46,299 bases of DNA, from contig NW_019091722.1 of the NCBI RefSeq assembly GCF_001949145.1, forward strand, positions 1 through 46,299. The letters are read 5' to 3'. How positions within the stretch are numbered: position 1 is the stretch's first letter; every line of letters begins with the position of its first letter. The DNA is from Acanthaster planci. Its lineage: Eukaryota > Echinodermata > Asteroidea > Valvatida > Acanthasteridae. Under the pieces are notes generated by a model. It saw only the letters and a list, made by a program, of their open reading frames with translations. It had not been told where the DNA came from and ran no database searches. Of the stretch, positions 23,461 to 34,019 are shown piece by piece. The translations under genes were made by a program, and so were the position numbers.

Positions 23461-23529
23461 ACAAGAATATCAGTGCTCTGAAATATATGATTGGCAATCA
23501 TACATTTCAGAGCACTGATTTATTCTTGT
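23461..23529. repeat. Near-perfect 69 bp inverted repeat (hairpin)
   Basis: Arms of about 33-34 bases (ACAAGAATA...CAGTGCTCTGAAAT..ATGATTG and its reverse complement) meet at a single central base. The arms differ by one substitution and a two-base gap. It could be a foldback mini-element, a cruciform, or the stem of a hairpin RNA. A one-base centre is tight for a microRNA loop, although melting of the inner pairs would open it. Confidence 0.9.
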
Positions 23530-23579
23530 ATTCTTGCCGAATTACTTATAAGTTGTTGTTGAGGACTTGATTGAGTTAC

Positions 23580-24062
23580 TGTCAAGTTGACTAATGGTGT
23601 TCTGTTGCGGAGGGACAACTCAGACACAGCTGGCTGAAGCACTGCCCGGTGCACCGGGTTGGTCTGATCCAGGTCATCTGGGGTGAGCCTCAGAACTGGT
23701 GTGGTCCCAGGCCATCTAGGAAGAGCCTTGAAACCGGATGGTTTGGGTCATCAACTTAACAGAGAGATAGAACAGCGGAGACTTGCTGTCTCTACATGCA
23801 ATGCATGTGGCAAGCCGTCAACTTGAAGGAAAAGAGTAAAGCGGTGACTCCCTGTCTCTGCAGGCAGTGTATAGCTGGAGGGCCAATTGGACATTGGCTG
23901 GAGTGATGAAGGTTGGTGACACCCATCAGTTGAAAAAAGAACATAGCCCCTGGCTGAACGGGTGGCTGTGGTGTGATGAGTGCACCCAAACATCTTCTTG
24001 TTGTTTTGTTTTAATGGGGCTTTCAGCAACTCAGGCTATTTGCGCCAATAAATGTACGTTTA
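23580..24062. repeat. Repeat-like region with internal degenerate duplications
   Basis: Two related segments, AGGTCATCTGGGGTGAGCC (23671) and AGGCCATCTAGGAAGAGCC (23709), are followed by another pair around AGCGGAGACTTGCTGTCTCT (23773) and AGCGGTGACTCCCTGTCTCT (23841). GC content is higher than the surroundings. It resembles part of an interspersed repeat, but I cannot name it. The overlapping open frames on both strands look like by-products. Confidence 0.4.
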
Positions 24063-24109
24063 TTCATACACTTTATTAATCAGCATCACATTACGGAGTA
24101 AGGAAGAAG

Positions 24110-24300
24110 GCCCAGTTTTAGAGGAAGGAGGAAACCGGAGTACCCGGAGAAAACCTGCGAGAGTGAGTATGGACTGGAAACCAAATGCACTTAAAACCTG
24201 GGCCTAACCGGGACTGTAACCCAGGCCTCATTGGTGCAAAGCGAGGAAAGACGCGCCACGATAACCCGCTCCCCCCACACCCAAGCATGCTACAACCCAC
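24110..24300 (-). mobile_element. SINE-like element (tRNA-type head, conserved core)
   Basis: Read on the - strand, a tRNA-like head with a B-box-like GGTTACAGTCCC (24210-24222, nine of eleven consensus positions) is followed by a core with GGTTTTCTCCGGGTACTCC at about 24130-24155. That core type recurs in repeats of many aquatic animals. No clear A-box or 3' tail is visible, so this is a partial or old copy. Family name not assigned. Confidence 0.5.
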
Positions 24301-25265
24301 TTCTTAAATACATGTGCACCCAGAAAATAATAAAAGGGCCATTACATAACTGGTCAGCCCACTGGGCAACATCTTAACAAAAGAATACTGGGTACAAAAC
24401 ACAATACATAGGGTTTGCTGCAGAAGAGTTTAGACTTAAAATACCACAAATTTCTCGAGAAAGAGTTAAATTAAAAAAAAATGGGCGAATTATTAAGGAC
24501 GAAATGTCGCTTCTGTAACAATACTGACACTAGATTTTGATATTCCTTACCACTTTACTCTCTCCTATTATAACCAGTGAACCTTAATAAAAAGAAGTAA
24601 GAATGTACCAACGAAGGGATAGAATTTTTCTTAAGTTTTCCAAGTTCATGCCAACAACGGAACTTTAAATTTGTGACGTATGGTTAAAATGTATGTATGT
24701 TATTTATGCATATTAATCTTCCACGTACATCCACTTACAAATTAAATTGTAACTAATGCTATATTAGAAGTTGTATAGTTCCTTCTTTATAGTCATCATT
24801 GTTAAAGTAAAATTGTAAGAATGGACGTATAGAAGAGAACCTTAAAGACCGAGATGTAGTCGTTTGGAGACTGTAACTTAAAATGTCATGTGTGTTTTAA
24901 AGGTGCCTTCTGGTTGTATTAAAGTGCAGGATTTTGGATTGTGTCTTTTTGAAAGACTGCCCAGTTGTTTTATACGGGTAGGAATCCTTGTTCCAGGAAG
25001 ACTAAGTGATAGAACTTTAATGCAATTCATTTGTTTATATTTAAAAACCCCCGCATTATACGTGAGAAGACACGCGCCCCTTTCTTCTTCACAATGGCCA
25101 CATAGACATCAGTTAAGAATCAAACTGCGGTGGAAACGTGTACGGGATCTTACGATTATAACAACACGAAACGTTGCCTTTAACTTGTTTCTTTAAGCCC
25201 AAGTGTGCATTATTGGCTCTTATTAGCTATATTAAAGAGATTTTTATTCACCCTTGTTAAATACC
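24301..25265. other. Intergenic, no gene seen
   Basis: AT-rich sequence with a long A-run near 24472-24481. An open frame of 102 codons at 24888-25196 shows no recognisable domain. Confidence 0.45.
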
Positions 25266-25269
25266 AACA

Positions 25270-25380
25270 GTACCTTAGCCGACCGGGTAAACTCTTAATT
25301 CCGCTGGGACTGTCCGCGATGTCCAGGTGAGTGCGTTATGGTACAGGTTCGAGACGTATGGCCGACTCGGCTGCCAGGGC
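25270..25380 (+). repeat. Possible tRNA-derived SINE head
   Basis: TAGCCGACCGGGTAA (about 25277) resembles a Pol III A-box and ACAGGTTCGAGAC (about 25342) contains a good B-box, about 65 bp apart, in a locally GC-richer stretch. No tail or target duplication was identified. Confidence 0.35.
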
Positions 25381-26604
25381 TTAGGGCTTGTCTTGTTCCT
25401 CCCTTGCATGGCCGCTCGACCCTTTTGGGCTTAAATGGATGTTTACAGATTCACTTCTGGCAGAGAGGATTTTTGTAGGCTTAATCCTTGCCTCATTGGC
25501 CATAAGTTTAAATATATGTATTCAGGTTACAAAAATGCTGGGGCAACGGATTCAAATATTTCCCTTTCCGTAGTCAAACAGAATACTGCAAAATTCACCT
25601 GGCATTTCCTAAGGGTTTCCAAAAATCAAATACAAGTACTGACCATTTCATATTTTTCTGGTTGCTGCGTCTGAAAGCAGCATAATGAAACCTTATAACA
25701 CCGTCTTTGAGTGGCTGTCAAATTTTGCAAGAACCTTTGTGAAAGCACAGCAAAGATCATGTCCCTTTAAAAAAACATTAGTAATTTGGATTTCTATTTA
25801 TAATCAGGATTTGTGGAGGTTGGTGTTTGTTTACAATTAAAAAGCCGCAGAATTGCCAAATGTCCATTCATAGCCATGAATAATTACTGTATATTCATTT
25901 TTTTCATACTTTTTAAATACCTTTAAAAAAGTTAGCCAGCTTTACCCAGTTTCCTACATGTTAAATTCGGTTGGACCGGGATACAAAAATAAAACATCTG
26001 AGCTCTTTCAATACCTTATCTGGATGTTTGAATAGATCCTATCATGCAATCACCATGTTGAAAAGTCCTATCTTAGATCTGCCTCGCTTAGTTATTAACC
26101 ATTTGCTCGACCCTTGGATGGCTGCAGGTGTGAGAGAGTCAAACCAGTCACAAATTAAAGCAAGCCAAGGCTTAGAGGGAGGACGTGAAATGCAATCCTG
26201 AAAACAAATGGGATTGTTGCATTCTGGAGGTCATTGAATAACCAATTAGAAACTTTTGGGGGGAGGGGTTAACATTCCTCAGTTGGTTAGCAGAGTAGTC
26301 ATGCTTCCCTATATTGACATTACACAGTGATTTGTATCTGCGCTTGCTCCAGCAGCATATCCGTTACCTAGAGAGTTTGTAGTCAGTTATACGCCACCAT
26401 GAGCAAAAAAAAAAAAAAAAGAAAGGCTCAGTCGATAAAATGGTTCCTGCCACAGAAATTAATTATAATGACCATTGGGGAGCAAAAAGTAGTCGGCTCG
26501 TCACACGGAGTGTTACCCGAAGTATGGCACCCAGACACCTGTTAAAATCAATGAGTTTGAAACAAATACCAGTAAACATCTACGTATTGGACAATGAAAT
26601 CTCT
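25381..26604. other. Intergenic, no gene seen
   Basis: Contains an A-run at 26406-26420. Short open frames lack any recognisable domain. Confidence 0.45.
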
Positions 26605-29600
26605 AAATGACATTCATATCTTTTTCTAATTTTTGAAGTTGTTTTTCAGGTTTTTTTATTCAAGTTGTTCAGACAGGTCTCGATTTTTGAAGATCTTGAA
26701 AGGTTTCAAACATTGTCAACACTGGTACACACTACTGATATCAACTGTGTTGTTAACATTGAGAACAGAAATACCAGCTGTACCATACGTATATCAACTT
26801 CCTCAGTCGTTTCCTGTAAAGTTCAACGGGTCAGTTCATTGCTGTGTGCAGGGTGGAAAGTATAAGACAATGCTATTTTTTTGCATGACGCCACTGTTCG
26901 TATATTTCTCTGTAGAAATGTTGCAGGCGTGACGGCTTTACTTGGCTAGGAATAAACATAACTGGCGCGTCAAAGGAAGCAGCTAACCACTGGCTACGTG
27001 CGTTTCAACTGTTGCGGGTATTATGTAATTATGTACAGTTGTAAATTAATTCAGAAAAGGCTTTCTGTCGACGGAGTTGTAAAAAATCAAGAATACAAAG
27101 GTTTTACAAAGGACAGCCACTGAAGGGCTGTTTTGCTCAGGCCCCTATGAATTAAGCATGGTGATCTACGTCTATGTTTTATCCACCAATCAGATCTAAA
27201 CATCAAAATGAATCGGTGATCCGAGAGAGTGGATTGTGATTGATAGGTCCGCCCGTGTTTGTCTAACAAAGAACTTGTTTTGCATTGTAGGCATCTACCT
27301 GATACCAACCAATGAGACCTGGGCATTTCCCCGTGTCAGTGATCAAAGTTTCAATTGTGTCTACTCTGCAAAGTGTGTACCAACAGTACATGTACATAAC
27401 TCACCAGTATTAGGTGAGCGGGTGATGTGTGTGAGTGACAGCGCGCATGGGCCAATCTCAAACCAGGCCAAGCTCAGCAGTCACTGCTCAGGAAATGGCT
27501 GGCCAGTTTAAAGGCCCGGGCGGCTGCATCGCTCCTCAGAACAACCACCGTCAGCTTCAGCCTTAGATGACTGATCTGAAAGGGCACACCTGATTAGCTG
27601 AGAGAGCAGACTGCTATTCTACGTTGCAAGGTGAGTGATTGATAATATATCCGAGCTAAAAGCATTCATGGACGAGGTCCATGAATTCATATATTCTGGA
27701 AATTATTTTTTTTCATATTACTCGATTCCATTTGTTCCTGCAGGACGATATTTATCTAGAATTGGAATCATATTGTGACTGCTTGCAGTTGAAAACTTAC
27801 GAAAACAAGTTGAAACAGCAGTTGTTGTTATGCGAAATATGGTCTCTTTCTTTTTGATTTCCCGTTGAATTTTAATTTAAGGCATTCCCGAATTAAATGT
27901 CTGTAGTCGTGTTTATAATTGGAAAAAGTCACCTGAACCTCAGTGGGACAACTTCTTTTTCCGAACTTTTTTTTTTATCCGTTTCTTTTTTTAAAAATAG
28001 GCTGTATGGTGTCTGTAACATTTCCGTACGTTAGTTTAAATCATAGCAAAAAAAAGGCGGGATTAAATGCCGCATTTAAAAACGAAGACATTGGTCTTGT
28101 TATTGTACTTTTAAGGCTAAAAATCAGATAAAATGTTCAAATTATTTTTCAGGTTAATGCGTTCGATAAATTTTGCTCATGAACAATCCAGCGCACATTC
28201 AAACCAAATCGTCCTCATAGGTGAAAAATGTGTGCTTCAAGTTTGACTACAAGAGCTCCGTTTTGTCAAATTTGCTGTGCTTTCGTGTTCGGCTGAATTG
28301 CTAACTGGTCTTTACGTGATAGCGAGCCATTTTTTTTTTTGGGGGGGGGCAATGGAAATCTTGAGCCATTGAACAATCGTAGGACTTCCAGTCAGTTGCA
28401 TTGTTTCATAAATGCGCGTAACACAAACTATTCATCTGAGTATATTGGATCTCTTTGAGTAAACGTTATCCTTATCGCTTAGCTCAACCTTTGTCTGAAA
28501 AAAAATTGTCCTGAAAATGTTTTGTGTGAGACTGACAGAAAGTAACGTGATCATTTCTAAAGCGAAACATTGCCTGACTTCTTTGCAATTTTATTTTAAT
28601 TTCTTCTAGCTAATATAGATATTAAAGGAGCAATGTTAACACGGAGCTCACGGCGTGACATTTGATGGGTAATTTTCCTTGATGATTAATATAAAAGTAT
28701 GTTGAAATGTTACAAACACCTACAGGCGTCACTTTACTATTAATTAGTTTCAGCTTTCATTTTTCCCAATCAATTAGTCCATTTTAAAAAGTGCATATTA
28801 CATGTGCAGGGACAAAGGTGGGTAATTCTGCATCTTTCGTCTCCACCTTTTACTTGTTATTTCAATGGTTGGTAGCTATTCTCTCAAATCTGCCCAGTAA
28901 TCCGTATTACCTCAAAACATTTAATTTTTTACGTTATCTCTAACAGTCTTTTTGTTTCTGACTTCAGTTCCAGTTTATACCAAAGCCCTTTATTGTTGAC
29001 TTAGCAGCAAGCGACACCAGGGTGAGTTTCTTTGAGATTTCCCTATTTCCTTCTATTCGGAAAAGGAGTTGTTGATGAGCCAAAGGCATTTCTGTTTTAA
29101 TGTACAACAAAAAATCACCTAAATTGAAATCTACTTTTAACTCTACCCTCTTCACTAGATAACCCTGAGGTATCCTTCACATGGATTCTTTTACAATCAG
29201 GCTCTTCTCTGGCATGCTTTTCAATTCGTATTAAGATGTCACACGTCTCTGGTGACATTTTGAACGAAGGGGCAATCCTAGTTAAAAAAGCAAAGTAATT
29301 TTTACTTGCAAGACAATGAGTGCCTAACACGTGCGTGATGGAAATTAAACAAAATATTCAGTGTCTGAAAAAAAGTGAACGAATTCAAAATTATATATTA
29401 CCTCGGGATACGGTGTCATTCGACCTTGTGGTGTGGGTTAAATTAAATATCTATATATCTGCACGATAGTTCTTTTTGCCAATTCCAATAGGTAGGCCAC
29501 CCAGGCAGAATTCAATCAGTATCTGTGACCACCGCCCCGCAAAATTGAGTCTCAAGTCGTGTATTAGATAGATGTATTATATTGAGGAATTGAAGCTCTC

Positions 29601-30260
29601 TGTTTCGATTGATCACTTGGTTTGGTAAGATGAAAATGAACGATGTGTTGGATTTCAATTGCTTAATTTAATTAAAGACTACGCTGTCTTCTTTCGAATG
29701 CTTTCAACTGAGAAGCGACATGCGACTTACTTTGGCAAAGCAGAACACAATTAACTTCAACATGCCAGCAAGTAATATCAATGCACGTCTGTTCAATTCG
29801 TCTCGTCGGCATAGCATGCTTTGTAATTCGTATTAAGGCGTTATGCCCCTCAAGTGATTGCAATTGGAACGAGGGTGCACTTTTTGCAGGACCTTGCACG
29901 AGTGGTCCCTGAGTGGTTAGGGCCGAGTCGGTTGAATGGAAGTATGACTTCCCAGCCTGGGAAGTTATTTGACTGTTGCACTGGGCAACAATAACTTTTA
30001 CCTTATTAGCCCAATTCGTTTAATGACGTGAACAGAACAGTGACGCCAATTACACAGTCTTTGAATACTTTTATTGTGCTTGGACTGATTTATTCAACCC
30101 TTGTTTCATTAGTACTCCTGGCAACAAGAAATCAAAAGATGGCCCTGTAATGTAGCTAAAAGATAGACGAGGTATCTTCAGCGCAGTGCATAGTTTCTTT
30201 CCTATCACAAGTGCCATAAACCTGGTTTAAATCTAGGACCAATATTAATAATCCACAAAT
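26605..30260 (+). repeat. Segmental duplication, copy B (upstream arm of C1q unit)
   Basis: Partner of 14545-18725 (anchors given there). Divergence varies along the block: 26921-26995 is almost identical to its partner, while 27700-27900 is poor. Copy B lacks the palindrome-rich insertion and the microsatellite of copy A. It has about 430 bp of extra DNA before TGGTCCCTGAGTGGTTAGG (29904). Unlike copy A it runs without interruption into the C1q 5' flank at 30285, so it shows the original order of the unit. Confidence 0.88.
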
Positions 30261-30284
30261 TGCAATCTGCAAACTTTTGCACCA

Positions 30285-30590
30285 CCAATCAATCGGTTAA
30301 TTTAGCCACTGACATCTGTATCCTGCAGTCAATATAGGTTTTCAGGGGATTTTACTCGGCGCTGATCGAGTTCAGAAACCTAGGCCAGTCTCAATAACAC
30401 ACACACACATCTAGCCCCGATTTCTGTCGCGGTAAATCAGACGGTCTCTTACACCGCAATTGTGTTTTATCATATGGGACTCTGATATTGATAAACAAGG
30501 TATATAAGAGAAATGGGGTACACCTCTGACACATGAAACGGGCTGTCACAGTGCAACAATTTCTGACATAATTTTTTTAAATTGATTTGA
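30285..30590 (+). promoter_or_regulatory. C1q 5' flank, copy B
   Basis: Same landmark order as at 20285-20600: CACCAATCAATCGGTTAA, GGGGATTTTACTCGG, CTAGGCCAGTCTCAATAACACACACA, CAGACGGTCTCTTACACCGC and GATATTGATAAACAAGGTA. The coding exon that should follow is reduced to the scrap at 30607, so this flank is probably no longer driving a C1q gene. Confidence 0.7.
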
Positions 30591-30606
30591 GAGGAAGTAG
30601 TTTTGT

Positions 30607-30656
30607 AGTCCTGGGAAACTATATCAAGCTCAGAGCTGTCATATACTGGATCGGCT
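30607..30656 (+). pseudogene. C1q gene N-terminal exon scrap, cut by the Transib element
   Basis: AGTCCTGGGAAACTATATCA, then AGCTCAGAGCTGTCA and CTGGATCGGCT match codons about 13-30 of the gene at 20836, covering the signal-peptide end and spacer. The start codon and about 270 bp before it are missing. The match ends exactly where the transposon's left terminal repeat begins at 30657. No continuation of the C1q exon is found after the element's right end. Confidence 0.8.
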
Positions 30657-30695
30657 CACAGTGGGCCAGTTCAAGGTCAAACTGCACCAAAATAC
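30657..30695 (+). repeat. Transib left terminal inverted repeat
   Basis: Begins with heptamer CACAGTG. Counting 23 bases on from the heptamer gives CCAAAATAC, an A-rich block placed like an RSS nonamer. The partner is the complement of 33635-33673. Confidence 0.85.
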
Positions 30696-31231
30696 ATGAA
30701 ATGTGATTGGTTCACAAATCAATGCTGTGTTTTTTGTTTTTGTTTTTTTGTTTTTTGGTTTCTTTTTTTAATTCCAATTGTCCAGGGGTACTTGACATGC
30801 GCAAATTAACGCCCGGAAACCTTTATCACGGGCGATATTCTGATTTAATTACTAAAAATTATAACATTTCTAATGTGAGTAATAAAACTTGACGTCTAAT
30901 ATAACTTACTGAAATGGTCGCTATGCAAAAGATAACTCCCTTAAAATCGGCTTGGATGCTATTTACGAACTATATTTTATGAAAATAAGATTCAAAACCC
31001 GTTCACTTCAGGATTAAAGTAAATTTCAAGTAAATTTCGTAAATTTGCATTTTTTTTTCACACGTAAAGAAAATATATATTCCTGCCGATTCCCGCTTTA
31101 GCTCTTATATTTTCCAAAAGCCTGAACCTTCAGGAACAATTTAAAAAACACGGGTAGCGATCTTTTGCGACCTTTGAAGATATTCTATTATAAACGCAAT
31201 ATCGGGACCAAGTCAATTTCATGAGTTCAGC

Positions 31232-33362
31232 ATGGCATCCATACCTAAAAAGCTGTTTAATATCAGGTCTTCAGGGGATCTATCCAACACTGAAGTCTCA
31301 TTTGGGAGATGCATGATTTTTTTCTCTGAATATCACGGTATCAAGCAATTGGACATTCCAAAGGGAATTCAAGAGAAGATCAAATCAACCATGTACAGTT
31401 TTCTGTATAGATTGAAGGAAACATTGATAGCTTGTAGCCGCAACAAATCTCAGTTCGAAAGGGAAAATGGAGAATGGTTACAAGCAGAGGTGTTGTTCCC
31501 ACTGGAACTTGATCATTGGCTCTCTAAAGGGAAAGAAATTTTTAAGTCTGACGAGGGAGTATCGGGTTCAGGAGCAGCAAGGATTGGACTTTACTTTCCA
31601 AGCGATCAAAACAATGGAGGGCCCAAACACTGCTGCAGGAAAGTGAGCACCGGGAGTTTCTTTTTGCAGCTTCTCAAGGACCTTATGGGAGGAACCCAGA
31701 CTTGAGATATGCTCTTCAATGTATTATTCAGAGTCCGTCAAAACCTGCTAATCTAAGAAAAATAATTTCCTCACCCCCACCTGCACATGAAGAGTTTACT
31801 CCAGACGAGGCACTCGCCCTTTTAATTGAAACCAATTTGACAAGGTCTGCGTATCAAACCTTGAGAACAGCCGCCAAAGAGAAAAATGCAGATGTCTACC
31901 CGCCTTAAAATGCTGTTCAAGAAGCAAAGCAGAAGTGTTACCCACAAAATATAGATATGAGCGTAGAGTTGGCCAGAGTTTCTCTACAAAGTCTTCTAGA
32001 CCATACAGCCCTTCGGATACTGGAACAAGGACAGGACAATGTTCACGTACTAATTGAGAAGGTACCAAAAGATGAACGTCCGCTCTTTCTTGACTTAGTT
32101 TGCAAATAGGGGTTTTGATGGCTCATCGGGTCAAAGCGAGTACGAACAAAGATTCACAACCACAGAACAGTCTGATGAATCTGATGATGAGTTTGTTTTG
32201 CACCACACTTGTACCACTGCAACTAGAATACAGGGAAAAGTGATAAGGGAAAACCCTGTTCCTCCATCCACGCGCTTTTGTCGGCCAATCTATCTACAAT
32301 ACAAAAAAAGGAAAAAAAAGAGCTATCCCAGGAAGAACACCAGAACAAGGAGACGGATATCCAGAGACGTTAACATATAACAGTTGATCTTGACATTCAA
32401 GTAGAAGGCGAATTATCTAGAAAGGAGACCGTCTACGTCAAGTACAATCTTCACTTCACCATGGTTGACCAAAAAGTCATCAATGCAATTACTAAAACTT
32501 CTTCAACCATGCGATCTTACATTTGCGGGGCCACACTTAAGGACTTCAATAATATCCAACATCTTCTACAACCCGCCTCAACAGATACAAATTTGGGCTC
32601 TGCCCACTACAAAATGGATTCGTTGCTTTGAAATGATGCTACACATTGCATATAGACTTCCTTTCAAAAGGTGGACGATACAGTCAGATGAGGACGGATC
32701 AGTCATGGCAGAGAGAAAGAAAAAGATTCAGGAACTTTTTAGGTTAGAACTTGGGTTGAAAGTTGACCAACCGAAGCCCGGGTATGGAATTTCATATGAC
32801 GGAAATACTGCACGCAGAGCTTTCGACACTGAAACAAAATTCTCCAACATCTGTGGTCTCGACGAGAATCTAGTTCGTAGATTTCACGTAATTCTGATCG
32901 GTTTATCCTCAGGACTACCCATAGACCCCGAAAAATTTGGACCCTTCTGTTTGGACACTGCCAAACTGTGCATTGAAATGTATCCTTGGTTCAAAATGCC
33001 AGTCAGTGTGCATGTCTTACTGATCCACGGAGCACAAATAATTTCATCCTCAGTTCTACCAATTGGCATGATGAGCAAAGAAGCCCAAGAAGCTTGGAAC
33101 AAAGATAACAAGCCCTTTCGGTTGAGGTACGCAAAAAAAGTCAAGGACGCACACGATGAGTGACGTTTTTCACAGACCTATGGTAACCAGTGACATTGTA
33201 ATCAGCAGCAAGTCTGTGTACAACAGGAAAAAGAGGACACCCGTTCCCCCAGAAGTCCGAGAGGTGACAAAGGAGCCCAAACTTGTCATTCTTATCGAAG
33301 GAAAATCTTCACCTACTCCAACCCACAAGCCAAGTGATTCTTCAGAGGGTGATTCGTCATAA
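31232..33362 (+). pseudogene. Transib transposase relic (RAG1-core homologue)
   Basis: About 705 codons of cut-and-paste transposase, start ATG at 31232. Recognisable segments are RSYxT-like LTRSAYQTLR (about 31840), GFDGSSGQSEY with the first catalytic Asp (32117-32119, RAG1 D600 position), and TRFCRPI (about 32272). FTMVDQKV carries the second Asp (32467-32469, D708 position). GYGISYDGNTARR lies near 32782 and VHVLLIHGA has the two zinc-site His. MSKEAQEAWNK carries the third acidic residue (Glu at 33080 or 33089, E962 region), and FHRPMVTSD is in the tail. Frameshifts lie near 31560, 32108, 32300 (A-run), 32595 and 33135 (A-run). Stops are TAA at 31906 and TAA at 32371. The first Cys of the zinc CxxC is Ser (32515). 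The protein cannot be made. The DGNTARR style motif is Transib-like rather than vertebrate RAG1-like. Confidence 0.87.
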
Positions 33363-33634
33363 GGTAAGTTGTTACAAACTATAGCGGCATTCTGTGCAGG
33401 TGAGTTTTTCTCACCCTATAAATCACTTGTACCGTAAATAACAATGCAAGACATGCTCGGTTCTCACTGACGACATAAACTGAACATGCATAATTATGCT
33501 TTCTAGACGATGTTACTTAAACTATATTTTGTTTTGACGCACTTAAGAATACAAGTGTTATCTGCATAAACAGGCAGAAATGAGTTACTATGAGGCATAG
33601 AACCCCCAATACCTTCATATTAGCACAAATAAAA

Positions 33635-33673
33635 CAATTTTCGCGCAGTTTGACCTTGAGCTGGCCCACTGTG
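33635..33673 (-). repeat. Transib right terminal inverted repeat
   Basis: Read on the - strand it begins CACAGTGGGCCAG, with one mismatch to the left repeat in the first 29 bases. The A-rich block at the 23-spacer position is CGAAAATTG. Confidence 0.85.
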
Positions 33674-33912
33674 CGACGCCACGACGTCAAGGTAGGACGC
33701 AATGATACGACGCGACGACAAGACAGCAGGACACGACGCAGAGACGCGACAGCACGACACAACGTCACGACGGCACGACGTAATGCTTTATAAGGCAGCA
33801 TAAAAGTAATGAGAAAGAAGGCGACACCACGACGCGACAGAGCTGTCGAAGCGTCCCGTTGGGGCGTTGCGTCGTGGCGTTGCGTCGTTGCGTCAGCGAA
33901 GGAACGACGCAA
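33674..33912. repeat. CGACG-rich foldback array
   Basis: The left half is built of degenerate CGACG/CGACA units (CACGACGTCAAGG, ACGACGCGACGACAAGAC). The right half carries the reverse complement style (GCGTTGCGTCGTGGCGTTGCG), separated by a short AT-rich centre near 33783-33815. The block is far richer in CpG than everything around it and starts directly at the Transib right end. The long open frames on both strands reflect its composition only. Confidence 0.65.
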
Positions 33913-34019
33913 CCCACATTTGGTAGCGACAGAACACCATTGCCAACTAGATAAGAGGTTCTACCAACACGCCTCACACTGCTTTGCGAGCCACTTATTA
34001 TTGTACTGGCCACGTCTGC

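Larger units (their letters stand above)
30657..33673 (+). mobile_element. Transib-type DNA transposon, nearly complete but inactive
   Basis: The left end starts CACAGTGGGCCAG (30657). The right end, read on the - strand from 33673, starts with the same 13 bases. The two inverted repeats agree at 28 of the first 29 positions and share an AAAAT block further in. CACAGTG is the Transib/RAG recombination heptamer. The element is 3017 bp long and encloses one transposase relic. The flanking five bases are CGGCT on the left and CGACG on the right. They match at only three of five, so a target duplication is not secure, though both fit the GC-rich sites that Transib prefers. The element lies inside a C1q exon scrap on its left side. 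Confidence 0.88.

Noticed and set aside
29904-29990. tRNA gene at TGGTCCCTGAGTGGTTAGG
   Set aside because: A-box-like only, with no B-box and no cloverleaf. The same word occurs in the sister arm at 18346, so it is part of the duplication.
30657-33673. A ProtoRAG (RAG1-like plus RAG2-like) element rather than Transib
   Set aside because: There is no Kelch-type RAG2-like frame between the ends. The element is only 3 kb, and the DGNTARR-type motif is the Transib form.
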